Shown: piece by piece, positions 20,649 through 28,676 of the stretch | Layout: every line of letters starts with the position of its first letter | Numbering within the stretch: the first letter of the stretch is position 1 | NCBI RefSeq assembly: GCF_027912515.1 | Contig: NZ_CP115464.1 | Coordinates: forward strand, 496,001 to 560,000 | DNA from: Brevundimonas sp. NIBR10 | GTDB taxonomy: Bacteria > Pseudomonadota > Alphaproteobacteria > Caulobacterales > Caulobacteraceae | Direction: 5' to 3' | Length of the DNA: 64,000 nt | Position numbers and translations under genes: made by a program | The notes under the pieces: model-generated | What the model was told of the DNA's origin: nothing | What the model saw: the letters and a program-made list of their open reading frames with translations, nothing else | The model's database searches: none

Positions 20649-21791
20649 ATGCTCCGCGTCGCCGAAGAGCCGATGAACCCGATTCCGCCGCGCATCGCCC
20701 GCGGCGGCTGGCTCGACGCGCTCCGCTTCATCGTCGGGGCGCTGATCATCCTCTATCATTTCCGCGAGGCCTCTCCGGTCCCGCTGCCGCAACTGCATCC
20801 GGTGTTCGACCGCGGCTATCTGCTCACCGACTTCTTCATCATCGACTCCGGTTACGTCCTGGCCCGCATCTATGGCGACCGGCTGGCCGCCGGTGAGGCC
20901 TCGCTGCGCGCCTATGCGCGCCAGCGCCTGTTGCGGGTCATTCCGGCCCACCTCGTCGTCAGCCTCATCCTCGTGGCTCTCGTCGGCGGCGCCGCGCTCG
21001 CGGGCGTCTCGCCCAGCAATCCTCAGTGGTTCGACTGGTCGCAGCTGCCGGCGCAAATGTTGCTGGTCCAGGCCTATGGCGTGCCCGGCGGACAGGGGTG
21101 GAACGCGCCGACCTGGACCCTCTCAGCCCTGATCGGCTGCTATCTCCTGTTGCCGTGGATCTGCCGCGCCCTGTGGCGCTGGCCGCCGGCCGTCGTGGTG
21201 ATGGGCGCGGTGATCTTCGTCCTCGTCGCCAACCTCGCTGCCTCCCAGTGGCTGGGCGATCCCCTCTATCGCCTTCCGATGCGGTTCGGAATCCTTCGCG
21301 CCCTGCCGCTCTTCCTGCTGGGCGTCGCGGCGGCCTTCTACGGCTCGCGGGTCTATGTCGCGCCTCGCCTCGCCGGCGCAATCGGTGTCGCCGCGGGCTG
21401 CGCGCTGGTCATTCTCCAGACCTTCGGCACGTTCAGCCTGCTCGCCCTCGGTCTGATGACGGTGATCATCTGGGCCGCCGGCGCCGTACCCGTGCGCAAG
21501 CCCTCGCGTCTGATCGAACATCTCGCCCTGATGTCATTCTCGATGTTCCTGACCAATGAGGTCAGCCGCATCGTCTGGTTCGGACTGCTTGAGGCTGTCG
21601 GTCAGGACGCTCTGTCAGCGGGGGACCGCTGGGCGCTTTGGTCCGTCGGTTTCGTCGGCGCCTTCGCCGCCGCCGCAGTGTTCCGCTACGGCTTCGACCG
21701 GCCCGTCCAGACTTGGCTCAGTGCCTCGCGTCCCCCCGGGGGGAGGGCAGGTCGGTCAGGCGCCGTTGTGTCGGCCGAACACGCGGGTTGA
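20649..21791 (+). CDS. Acyltransferase 3 family membrane protein
   Basis: This is an OafA/YrhL-type acyltransferase of about ten helices, 380 residues from the ATG at 20649, which has AAGG six bases upstream. Another ATG at 20673 would give 372. GGWLDALRFIVGALIILYHF carries the family histidine near the N-terminus, and TDFFIIDSGYVLARIYGDR is the second conserved block. Such enzymes acetylate or acylate cell-surface sugars. A second acyltransferase is at 58180. Its 3' end overlaps the convergent DUF411 gene. Confidence 0.85.
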   Translation: MLRVAEEPMNPIPPRIARGGWLDALRFIVGALIILYHFREASPVPLPQLHPVFDRGYLLTDFFIIDSGYVLARIYGDRLAAGEASLRAYARQRLLRVIPAHLVVSLILVALVGGAALAGVSPSNPQWFDWSQLPAQMLLVQAYGVPGGQGWNAPTWTLSALIGCYLLLPWICRALWRWPPAVVVMGAVIFVLVANLAASQWLGDPLYRLPMRFGILRALPLFLLGVAAAFYGSRVYVAPRLAGAIGVAAGCALVILQTFGTFSLLALGLMTVIIWAAGAVPVRKPSRLIEHLALMSFSMFLTNEVSRIVWFGLLEAVGQDALSAGDRWALWSVGFVGAFAAAAVFRYGFDRPVQTWLSASRPPGGRAGRSGAVVSAEHAG

Positions 21792-22244
21792 ACCGTCATT
21801 GAGGATCAGCACGGTCGTATAGGGTTCTCGCCCCGCAGCCTCCATGCCCGGCGAACCTGCCGGCATGCCGGGCGCGCTCAACGCCTTTGCGGCCGGGCGT
21901 TCGCGCAGCAGCCGAGCGACGTCGCCGGCCGGGACATGACCCTCGATCGCATAGGCGCCGACGACGGCCGTGTGGCAAGAAGCGAGCGGATCGGGAATCC
22001 CATGCTGCGCCCGGATCGGCGCCAGGTCCTCGCGCTCGACGACCTCGACGGTCCAGCCCGCCTGACGCATGTGCGCGATCCAGCCGCCACAGCAGCCGCA
22101 CCAGGGCGTCTTGTAGGCGGTCATTCGCCTGGGCGGCGCCGCCAGGGCGGGAGCGGCGACCAGGACCAATCCGGGCAATGCCACGAGCATGGTGCGGCGC
22201 GAAGGTGCAGGTGCAGGTGCAGCCATGGCATGACTCTCGATCAC
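21756..22244 (-). CDS. DUF411 periplasmic metal-binding protein
   Basis: This 162-residue protein has a Tat- or Sec-type N-terminus (APSRRTMLVALPGLVLVAAPALA). The DUF411 domain then contains YKTPWCGCCGGWIAHM, a CxCC cluster that is probably a metal ligand, and ASCHTAVVGAYAIEGHVP. It is found beside copper genes in many proteobacteria. An internal ATG (MAAPAPAP) could also be the start. A paralogue lies at 44189. The role is inferred as periplasmic copper binding. Confidence 0.87.
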   Translation of the reverse strand: MIESHAMAAPAPAPSRRTMLVALPGLVLVAAPALAAPPRRMTAYKTPWCGCCGGWIAHMRQAGWTVEVVEREDLAPIRAQHGIPDPLASCHTAVVGAYAIEGHVPAGDVARLLRERPAAKALSAPGMPAGSPGMEAAGREPYTTVLILNDGSTRVFGRHNGA

Positions 22245-22551
22245 TGAAGGATCGCCACCCTGAAGGATCCCGCGAGGTTTGGCGACGGGCAGGGTGTCGC
22301 GGGCGGTGCAGTCTCGAGTGATTGCTGTTCACCGTTCTGTGGTGACTTTAATAGGACCAGCCCGGTCTATCGCTCGCCCACACGCCGGACTGCGGCAAGA
22401 CGGAGCAGATGCGACGATGACTTGAGTCTATTATGCGTAGGTCGGCAACGGCCCGCGCGCCTCAGTCTCCAAGCGACCCGGGACCGCGTGATGCAGGCTG
22501 GCGGGATGGTCTGGCGTCCGAGCCTAATCCTAAGCGATGAGAGAAGAAGAC
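22245..22551. other. Gene-free stretch
   Basis: About 300 bases between the DUF411 gene and the small DUF7662 gene, which are divergent. I see no reading frame with convincing composition, no clear terminator and no copy of the GAGGGR-N15-CGTA motif. The promoters of both genes should lie here. Confidence 0.4.
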
Positions 22552-22857
22552 ATGGCCGTGGCCAAATATACGCCCCTCGCAACCTTCCTGCGACGCCAGA
22601 AGCGCGACGAGATCGAGCTGACTTTCAGGGACATCGAACGGATTGTCGGCGGTATTCTGCCGAAGGCGGCGACCATGGACGATTGGTGGCGATGCGATCC
22701 TTCCGGACTCCAAAAACCTCAACACGTCGCCTTCGCGGACGCCGGGTTCGTCGCCGAGCCGCAGACCCGGGCCGAAACCGTCCGCTTTGTTCGAGTGACG
22801 CCCGATGGCCGAAATCCGGCTTTGGCGCTCGCGCACGAGCGAGACCCGCAGGCCTGA
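22552..22857 (+). CDS. Small protein resembling the DUF7662 family
   Basis: A 101-residue reading frame opens MAVAKYTPLATFLRRQ and contains IELTFRDIERIVGGILP, then a WWR-containing stretch. This layout matches small DUF7662 proteins. Their function is unknown. An ATG at 22537 would add five residues. The gene stands alone among metal genes with no evident link to them. Confidence 0.65.
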   Translation: MAVAKYTPLATFLRRQKRDEIELTFRDIERIVGGILPKAATMDDWWRCDPSGLQKPQHVAFADAGFVAEPQTRAETVRFVRVTPDGRNPALALAHERDPQA

Positions 22858-22923
22858 TCTCTGTCCGCTTCCGGCGGCGCCCTTTCTGAGAGGGCTGGCC
22901 GGAAGCGAGTCAGATGCAGCCGA

Positions 22924-23148
22924 TCAGCCGTGGTCAGCGTGCCCTTGCGGCGCCGGCGTATCCAAAGGAGACGGGGCGGGCGGCGCGGGGTCGGTTGGGG
23001 TAGGCTCGGTCTTCATCTCGTCACAGCACGTCATGGCGGCGTCGGCAGCCATGTCCTTGCAGCAGTCGCAGCCTTCGGCGGCCAGAGCCGCCCCGGCGCT
23101 CAGAGCGAGGAGCGCACCGGCGGCGGCCAGCAGGTTGGAAACTTTCAT
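22924..23148 (-). CDS. Small Cys-rich secreted protein
   Basis: The ATG at 23148 follows AGGAGAACGACG, a strong ribosome site, and gives a 74-residue product. A signal peptide (MKVSNLLAAAGALLALSAGA) is followed by EGCDCCKDMAADAAMTCCDEMK, whose paired cysteines and methionines suit Cu(I) or another soft metal. A Pro-rich tail ends HADHG. It is the last gene of the minus-strand copper group. No named family is recognised. Confidence 0.75.
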   Translation of the reverse strand: MKVSNLLAAAGALLALSAGAALAAEGCDCCKDMAADAAMTCCDEMKTEPTPTDPAPPAPSPLDTPAPQGHADHG

Positions 23149-23158
23149 CGTCGTTCTC

Positions 23159-23542
23159 CTAGTGAACCATGAAGTTGACAGAGCCGGACATCTTGTGGCC
23201 GTCCGGACCTTCGGCGGCCCAGGCGGCAGCATAGGTTCCCGGTGCGAGACGCGGCAAGGCCACGCTCACGGTCGCGGCGGCTGGCGCATCTGGAGCGGTG
23301 ACGACGATCGGCGCCTGGCTTTCGGCGGTGAGGGTCACGGTCTTCAGCATCATTGGGTGAGGGAAGGTCGCGCTGAACCGTTCGGGCGAACCGGATGTCA
23401 TGGCGCCGTCGGCCGAGGTGGTGACGATGCCGGATGCGGCCGGAGCCTGGTGCTGCATTCCGGCGTGGCCGGCGCGCGGGTCCTGGGCGGCGGCGGCGCT
23501 CGCGAAGGCCAAAGCGGCGGTGAGGGTGAGGACGCGGATCAT
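23159..23542 (-). CDS. copC: CopC-like periplasmic copper-binding protein
   Basis: This 127-residue protein has a signal peptide ending AAAAQ, then a His/Met region (HAGMQHQAP). A CopC-type beta domain follows, with SPERFSATFPHPMMLKTVTL and the closing DGHKMSGSVNFMVH. CopC proteins carry copper in the periplasm. It is paralogous to the gene at 47970, which ends with nearly the same motif. It lies 17 bases downstream of a truncated copB, so its normal upstream genes and promoter have probably been lost. Confidence 0.85.
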   Translation of the reverse strand: MIRVLTLTAALAFASAAAAQDPRAGHAGMQHQAPAASGIVTTSADGAMTSGSPERFSATFPHPMMLKTVTLTAESQAPIVVTAPDAPAAATVSVALPRLAPGTYAAAWAAEGPDGHKMSGSVNFMVH

Positions 23543-23559
23543 GGGGTAGTCTCCTTCGG

Positions 23560-23934
23560 TTAGAACCAGGCCTTGAGGCCGACGACGACGCGGGTGTCTT
23601 CTGCCTCGCCGCCTCGGGCGTCGATGTAGTCGGCGGTGTTTCCGAGCGCGCGGCTCCACTCGACGCCGACATAGGGGGCGAACTCCTTGCGGAATTCGTA
23701 GCGCAGTCTCAGGCCAGCCTCGATCGAAGAGAGGCCCGAGCCGATCTCCAGTTCCGGAATATCGCTGGCCGAGGCGTCGATTTCGAGGCGCGGCTGAAGG
23801 ATCAGGCGCTGGGTGAGGCGCTGATCGTATTCGGCTTCGACGCGAGCGGTCAGGTCGCCTTTCGTGGACAGGAAGGCGGCCGCGTCGATTTCGAACCAAT
23901 AGGGGGCCAGTCCCTGGAGTCCCAGGACCAGATG
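23560..23934 (-). pseudogene. copB: Truncated copB (C-terminal fragment only)
   Basis: About 124 codons match the last part of the complete CopB at 49463: LVLGLQGLAPYWFEIDAAAF through EFRKEFAPYVGVEWSRALGN to a terminal AWF. Roughly the first 400 residues, including signal peptide and GHDMS repeats, are absent. Homology stops at about 23933, where csoR sequence of the opposite strand begins. An ATG at 23994 on the antisense strand of that csoR remnant could still start translation, but the product would lack most of the barrel. Confidence 0.85.
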
Positions 23935-24087
23935 GCGGTGCGGGCGGCCCTGCTGCGCGTCGAGAGCGAGGTCCTGAAGGACCACCTCGACCACTGCGTC
24001 ATGGGGGCGATGACGGGCGACGACCTCGCCGATCGACAGGCCAAGGCGAGCGAGTTGATTGAACTTCTCTGCCGCGCCTCACGCTAG
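23935..24087 (+). pseudogene. csoR: Truncated csoR (C-terminal 50 codons)
   Basis: The frame reads AVRAALLRVESEVLKDHLDH to LLCRASR and ends in TAG. It matches the C-terminal half of the CsoR at 57024 almost residue for residue. The His and second Cys of the copper site remain, but the first Cys and N-terminal helix are gone. It abuts the copB fragment head-to-head, which shows that everything between copB and csoR has been deleted. It cannot be a working repressor. Confidence 0.85.
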
Positions 24088-24101
24088 CGAGGGACGGGCC
24101 C

Positions 24102-24977
24102 TCAGACGTCCCGTCGGAACGGTTCGGCGAGTTGCCTCAGATAGTCCCTCGGATAGTCGGGCCGACCGGACACTCCGATCTGGCCCGCCTTGGGCGTGTC
24201 GGACCCCGACCGGAACGTTCCCAGCAAATGATCCCACAGGCTGGTGAACAAGCCGAAATTGACATCGCCGTCGATCGGCGACGCAAGATGATGGTGCCGG
24301 TGCGCGGGGGCGACCGCCCAGACATAGGCCAAAGGCCCGATCTTCATGTCGACATTGGAATGCTGAAGGATCAACTGGATCGCCACGGCGAACGCTACCA
24401 GCCAGGCGACGTCCTGGGGCATGCCAAGCAGCACCAGTGGCGCTGTCCCGGCGGCAAGTTCGATCGCCTGATGAAGCGGATGCTTCAGCAAGCCGTTGAA
24501 CCCATACATCCGTTCGACGGAATGATGCACGGCGTGCAACGGCCACAGCGCCGGGATGCGGTGGCTGACATAGTGGGCCAGGGTGATGCCGAAATCCGCA
24601 ACCAGGATTGCGACCGTCAGCTGTCCCCACAACGGCCAGCCGGTGGGCCAGAGACCGAAATTCGGGATCAAGCCGGAGACAAGCGGCAGGGCCAGCACCG
24701 ACAGGGCGATCGAGACCTCATTGACCACCGCGTGCATCAGATCGCGTCCGCGGTCTCCGTGCGAGCGGTTCCAGGCCTTCTCGTAGGGCGCAAGACGCTC
24801 AGCCACGAAGGACACGGCCAGCGCTGAGCCGAGCAGGATCGGCAGGGCCCAAAGCGGGGCACCTTTGTGGGCCAAAGTCACGGCGAACCATAGATAGCCA
24901 ACAAAAAACGCGGGCGCATAAGCGAGACGGATAACAAAGCGGATCTGAGGCATCGCGAGGGCTCCTATGACGCCCAA
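24102..24977 (-). CDS. Sterol desaturase/fatty-acid hydroxylase family protein
   Basis: This 291-residue membrane protein has the di-iron histidine motifs HYVSHR, HAVHHS and HRHHH spread between hydrophobic helices, as in the fatty-acid hydroxylase superfamily. It would oxidise a lipid substrate at the membrane. The first ATG is at 24977, with MPQIRFV as a later choice. The AraC regulator lies 22 bases upstream and probably shares a transcript. A decayed copy of both genes follows the other csoR at 57.3-58 kb. Confidence 0.9.
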   Translation of the reverse strand: MGVIGALAMPQIRFVIRLAYAPAFFVGYLWFAVTLAHKGAPLWALPILLGSALAVSFVAERLAPYEKAWNRSHGDRGRDLMHAVVNEVSIALSVLALPLVSGLIPNFGLWPTGWPLWGQLTVAILVADFGITLAHYVSHRIPALWPLHAVHHSVERMYGFNGLLKHPLHQAIELAAGTAPLVLLGMPQDVAWLVAFAVAIQLILQHSNVDMKIGPLAYVWAVAPAHRHHHLASPIDGDVNFGLFTSLWDHLLGTFRSGSDTPKAGQIGVSGRPDYPRDYLRQLAEPFRRDV

Positions 24978-24999
24978 GATGATGCGGTTCGATCGCCAC

Positions 25000-25740
25000 C
25001 TATTGAATGAACCGATTGCCCACGGATCGCGCGACGCTTGACGCCTGCAAGGGCGTCAAGCCGAACATCCGTTTCGTGACGCGGTTCAGGTGGGCCTGAT
25101 CCGCGAAGCCAGCGGCCGCTGCCGCCTCCGCCAGTCCCGCGCCCACCGCCATCTCGCGCCCGGCCCTTTGCAGCTTTCGCCACAGCAGCCATTGAGACAG
25201 CGGGGCCTGCATCTGCGCCTGAACCAGGACCCTGAGGCGCGCGGGCGACAGGCCGACCGCCAGGGCGGCCCGGGCGACGGCGCCGGGGGCCGGATCTTCG
25301 GATGCCTTCAGGAGCGCGCCTTCAAGCCGTGGATCCAGCCTTGCCTCCTCCACACCGAGCCCGCATCTCAGGCCTGCGACGATGCGGTCCGGCGGGGCCC
25401 AAGGATTAAACAGCGCCGCCAAAGACGGAGGAGCGACCGCCGCGTCGGCCGGCGCGATCAAAGCCAGAAGTCTGGACGCCAGCGTCGTATGCGTCTCCAG
25501 ATACAGCAACATGACCGGCCCGCCCATGTCCGTCATCCGATGGCGCACTCGGGGACCGATGATGAGCGCCTCGCCGCTAAGGGCGCGATGGTCGTCCAGA
25601 ACGGCGCGGATGCAGCCCGTGCGGGCCACGGCCAGCTGGATCGCGACATGGGCGTGCGTCACATGGTCCGCATGCGGGCCCGCATAGGCGGCCCAGCCGT
25701 CGCCAAAGGCGAAATTCGTGCTCGATGAGGCCCAGGCCAT
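25000..25740 (-). CDS. AraC-family transcriptional regulator
   Basis: A 246-residue protein. The C-terminal part has a double helix-turn-helix (AVGAGLAEAAAAAGFADQAH, then LNRVTKRMFGLTPLQ) typical of AraC regulators. The N-terminal half (FAFGDGWAAYAGPHADHVTH) looks like a cupin-type sensing domain. It likely controls the downstream desaturase and perhaps itself. The ligand is unknown. A broken copy is present at 57478-57939. Confidence 0.88.
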   Translation of the reverse strand: MAWASSSTNFAFGDGWAAYAGPHADHVTHAHVAIQLAVARTGCIRAVLDDHRALSGEALIIGPRVRHRMTDMGGPVMLLYLETHTTLASRLLALIAPADAAVAPPSLAALFNPWAPPDRIVAGLRCGLGVEEARLDPRLEGALLKASEDPAPGAVARAALAVGLSPARLRVLVQAQMQAPLSQWLLWRKLQRAGREMAVGAGLAEAAAAAGFADQAHLNRVTKRMFGLTPLQASSVARSVGNRFIQ

Positions 25741-26023
25741 GAACTCGCAACGTTCGCGCCGGTCCCATGACCGGAGCTGATGGCAGGCGTAATCGCGCCT
25801 TCCTCCAAAATCCGCAAGCCACCCGGCATGCCCGGGACGGCGCAGATCGGTACATGCCTGGCCCCATGCGAATTAGGGCTCCACGCATCGTGGGCCTGCA
25901 GCCCCAGCTATCATAAATGACGGCGAAATGCGCCGGCGGCCGCGACCCCTCGGCGTCACATAAGGCACGACAGTTTCTGGGGCGAGTGCTAATGCGAGCC
26001 ACTCACAACTGGCTTCCCCCCCC

Positions 26024-27958
26024 ATGCAATTCCTGCTCCGTCTGCTCGCCCTGCTGTTCGCGATGGGGCTGGCCACCCCGGCTCCCGCTCAGACGCGGTC
26101 CGCCTCGGAGGCGCAGGTCGCTTGGCGGCTCCTCGACTATGTTGCGGTCGATTACGCCGGCGCGGTGGCGAATGGGCAGGTGACCAACGCGGCCGAATAC
26201 GGCGAGATGGTCGAGTTCGGCGGCCAGATCCGGACGCGGCTGGACGCTCTGCCGTCCCATCCGGCCAAGGCGAGCCTGCTGCGCGATGCGGTCGCCCTGC
26301 AGGCGGCTATTCGAGACAAGCGGGCCCCGGGGGTCGTGGGGGATCAGGCCAAAGCCTTGGCCGCCGCGGTGCTGACGGCCTATCCGAGCCCACTGGCGCC
26401 GTCGTTCCCGCCTGATCTCGCCCGGGGCGCGACGCTCTATGCGGAGCACTGCTCGGTCTGCCACGGCGTTACGGGCCGCGCCGACGGACCGGGCGCCGGG
26501 GGGCTCGACCCGCCTCCGATCGCCTTCGCGGATGTGGAACGCGCCCGTCAACGCAGCGTGTTCGGCCTTTATCAGGTCATCGACCAGGGCCTCGACGGCA
26601 CGGCCATGGCGAGCTTCGCCCACCTGCCGGCCGAGGACCGCTGGGCCCTGGCCTTCTATGTCGGCCGTTTCGCCTTCACCGACGCCGAAGCCGCCGAAGG
26701 CCAGCGCCTTTGGGAAAGCGATCCGGCGATCCGCGCCGCCTATCCCGATCTGGCCGCCGTCACCCTGGCCACGCCGGCGGACCTGGCCACACGCTTCGGC
26801 GAAACCAAGGCGCGCGCGGTCACGGCGTATCTGCGCCGCCATCCCGAGGCGGCGAGCCGCCCTCAAGGCTCGACCCTGACCCTGGCCCGGACGCGTCTGG
26901 CCGAAAGCGAGACCGCTTATCGCCGGGGCGACCGCAAGGCCGCCACCGATCTGGCCCTGTCGGCCTATCTCGACGGCTTCGAGCCCGTGGAACCGGCGCT
27001 CGGCGCCCGCGACGGCGCGCTGCTGCGGCGGGTCGAGACGGCCATGACCGACCTGCGCGCCTCGATCGGCAAGGGTGCTCCGGCCGAGGAGGTCGCGGAC
27101 CGGATCGCGCGCCTGAACGCCCTGCTCGACACGGCCGAACGCGCGCTCGCGCCCCAGGAGGCCGACAATCTTGCCAGCTTCCTCGGCGCCTTCACCATCC
27201 TGCTGCGCGAAGGCTTGGAAGCGCTGCTCATCGTCGTGGCGATGATCGCCTTCCTCCGAAAGGCCGAACGGCCGGAGGTGCTGCGTTACGTTCACGGCGG
27301 CTGGGTGGCCGCACTGGTCGCCGGCGGCGCCACCTGGGCGGCCGCGACCTTCTTCATCTCCATCAGCGGCGCCAGCCGGGAACTCACCGAGGGCTTCGGC
27401 TCGCTTCTGGCGGCTGTCGTGCTCGTCTCCGTCGGCATCTGGATGCACGGCAAGTCGCATGCCGACGCCTGGCAGACCTATATCCGCGACAAGCTCTCCA
27501 AGGCGCTGTCGAAGCGGTCCGCATGGTTCCTGTTCCTGCTGGCCTTCGTGGTGGTCTACCGCGAGGTGTTCGAGACCATCCTCTTCTACGCGGCGATCTG
27601 GAGCCAGGGCGGCCATGTCGGCATGCTGACCGGCGCCCTTACCGCCGTGGTGATCCTGGCCGTCGTGGCCTGGGCCCTGCTGGCCTACAGCAAACGTCTG
27701 CCGATCGGCCGGTTCTTCTCGTTGAGCTCGATCCTGATGGCGGTCCTGTCGGTCGTCCTCGTTGGCAAAGGCGTGGCCGCGTTGCAGGAGGCGGGGTGGA
27801 TCGACATCCACCCGGTTTCGTGGGTTCCGCGCATCGAAATCCTCGGCCTCTATCCGACGCTTGAAGGACTGGCGGTTCAATTAGGCACGGCGACTGTTCT
27901 GGTGATCGGGTTCGCGCGCGCATCTGGTCCGCGCGGCGGCGGAGCTGTGTCCCGATGA
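26024..27958 (+). CDS. Cytochrome c / FTR1 iron permease fusion
   Basis: A 644-residue protein. After a signal peptide comes a periplasmic region with one haem c site (CSVCH, residues 143-147) and a possible axial Met in GTAMASF. From about residue 385 there is an FTR1 permease with REGLEALLIVV and a second RExxE motif, YREVFETI, the iron-binding signatures. It probably oxidises and imports iron, as FTR1 pairs do, with the cytochrome passing electrons. It diverges from the AraC gene across 283 bases that show no recognised motif. Confidence 0.9.
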   Translation: MQFLLRLLALLFAMGLATPAPAQTRSASEAQVAWRLLDYVAVDYAGAVANGQVTNAAEYGEMVEFGGQIRTRLDALPSHPAKASLLRDAVALQAAIRDKRAPGVVGDQAKALAAAVLTAYPSPLAPSFPPDLARGATLYAEHCSVCHGVTGRADGPGAGGLDPPPIAFADVERARQRSVFGLYQVIDQGLDGTAMASFAHLPAEDRWALAFYVGRFAFTDAEAAEGQRLWESDPAIRAAYPDLAAVTLATPADLATRFGETKARAVTAYLRRHPEAASRPQGSTLTLARTRLAESETAYRRGDRKAATDLALSAYLDGFEPVEPALGARDGALLRRVETAMTDLRASIGKGAPAEEVADRIARLNALLDTAERALAPQEADNLASFLGAFTILLREGLEALLIVVAMIAFLRKAERPEVLRYVHGGWVAALVAGGATWAAATFFISISGASRELTEGFGSLLAAVVLVSVGIWMHGKSHADAWQTYIRDKLSKALSKRSAWFLFLLAFVVVYREVFETILFYAAIWSQGGHVGMLTGALTAVVILAVVAWALLAYSKRLPIGRFFSLSSILMAVLSVVLVGKGVAALQEAGWIDIHPVSWVPRIEILGLYPTLEGLAVQLGTATVLVIGFARASGPRGGGAVSR

Positions 27959-28535
27959 CGGCTGATGTCCGTCGCGGACCTTAAGTCTCGGCATGGGTCA
28001 TTCGCCAATGCTGGCGCCTTTACTGGGCGTCTGTCCTAGCACCAGGCCGACGACGAAGCATCTGACGCCGTAACGCCTCGTGAGCGTCCGCGCCCCGGAC
28101 CGCCTGACATAATAGGCTGAACTGACCTTCAGTTTGCGGGTGCAAGTGCGGGCCAAAGCGCTGGTGATCGCGTGCATCGGCCCGGAAGCCCAGGACCGGC
28201 TCCGGCCGTTTCATGTACTCGGTCAACTGACCGTGGAGTGTCGCTGACGCGGGCCTGCCCGGCACACACTGCGGGTTCTTTGTGTTCATGCGCGCGTGTC
28301 GCGCCAAAACCGTCTGCGTCTTCCCGACCTCGTTGGACGAAGTACAAGGAGCCTTTCTGATCCGTAAGACGGGTCTGCGACGCGCCGGCGCAAGCTCTGG
28401 CCGGTCGTTATGCCACCCCGGGCCAACGTCTCGCAAGCGCGCCAGTGTTGAGAAAGCCGTTCGGCCGAGTGGGAGCGCGATGCCTTCCCTGTAAAGCGGG
28501 TGGACCGTTCGCGAGTGCATCCCGGGCGCCTCAAG
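27959..28535. other. Gene-free stretch upstream of the receptor
   Basis: Nearly 580 bases hold only short frames without family resemblance on either strand. No terminator with a T-run is seen after the FTR1 gene. The stretch could be remains of lost genes. The promoter motif of the receptor starts at its right end. Confidence 0.4.
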
Positions 28536-28562
28536 GAGGGATTGCCTGAGTGAGCGCGTAGG
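28536..28562 (+). promoter_or_regulatory. Candidate ECF promoter (GAGGGA-N15-CGTAGG)
   Basis: GAGGGA at 28536-28541 and CGTAGG at 28557-28562 are exactly 15 bases apart and point toward the TonB-dependent receptor. The same pair with the same spacing precedes the CnrYXH-like genes at 46.1 kb and four other targets. I infer a site for the CnrH-like sigma factor. Confidence 0.65.
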
Positions 28563-28676
28563 GCGGGTCTTCCGCAGCCTAAAAAAGTTGCGGAGGAGCG
28601 AGGGGGCGTCCTCTTGTGCTGCGTAGTTCAAGATTGGGGGCCACAATTCGGCCGGAAAACTAACGAGGAAAAGCCT

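Noticed and set aside
22426..22442. Possible seventh sigma motif near ATTATGCGTAGG
   Set aside because: CGTAGG is present, but no GAGGGR lies 15 bases upstream.
22924..23232. Longer version of the Cys-rich protein starting at 23232
   Set aside because: The extra residues overlap copC and precede a clear signal peptide; the ATG at 23148 has a strong ribosome site.
26003..27880. 625-codon minus-strand frame opposite the FTR1 gene
   Set aside because: The plus strand has recognisable haem and permease motifs; the antisense frame has none and results from codon bias.
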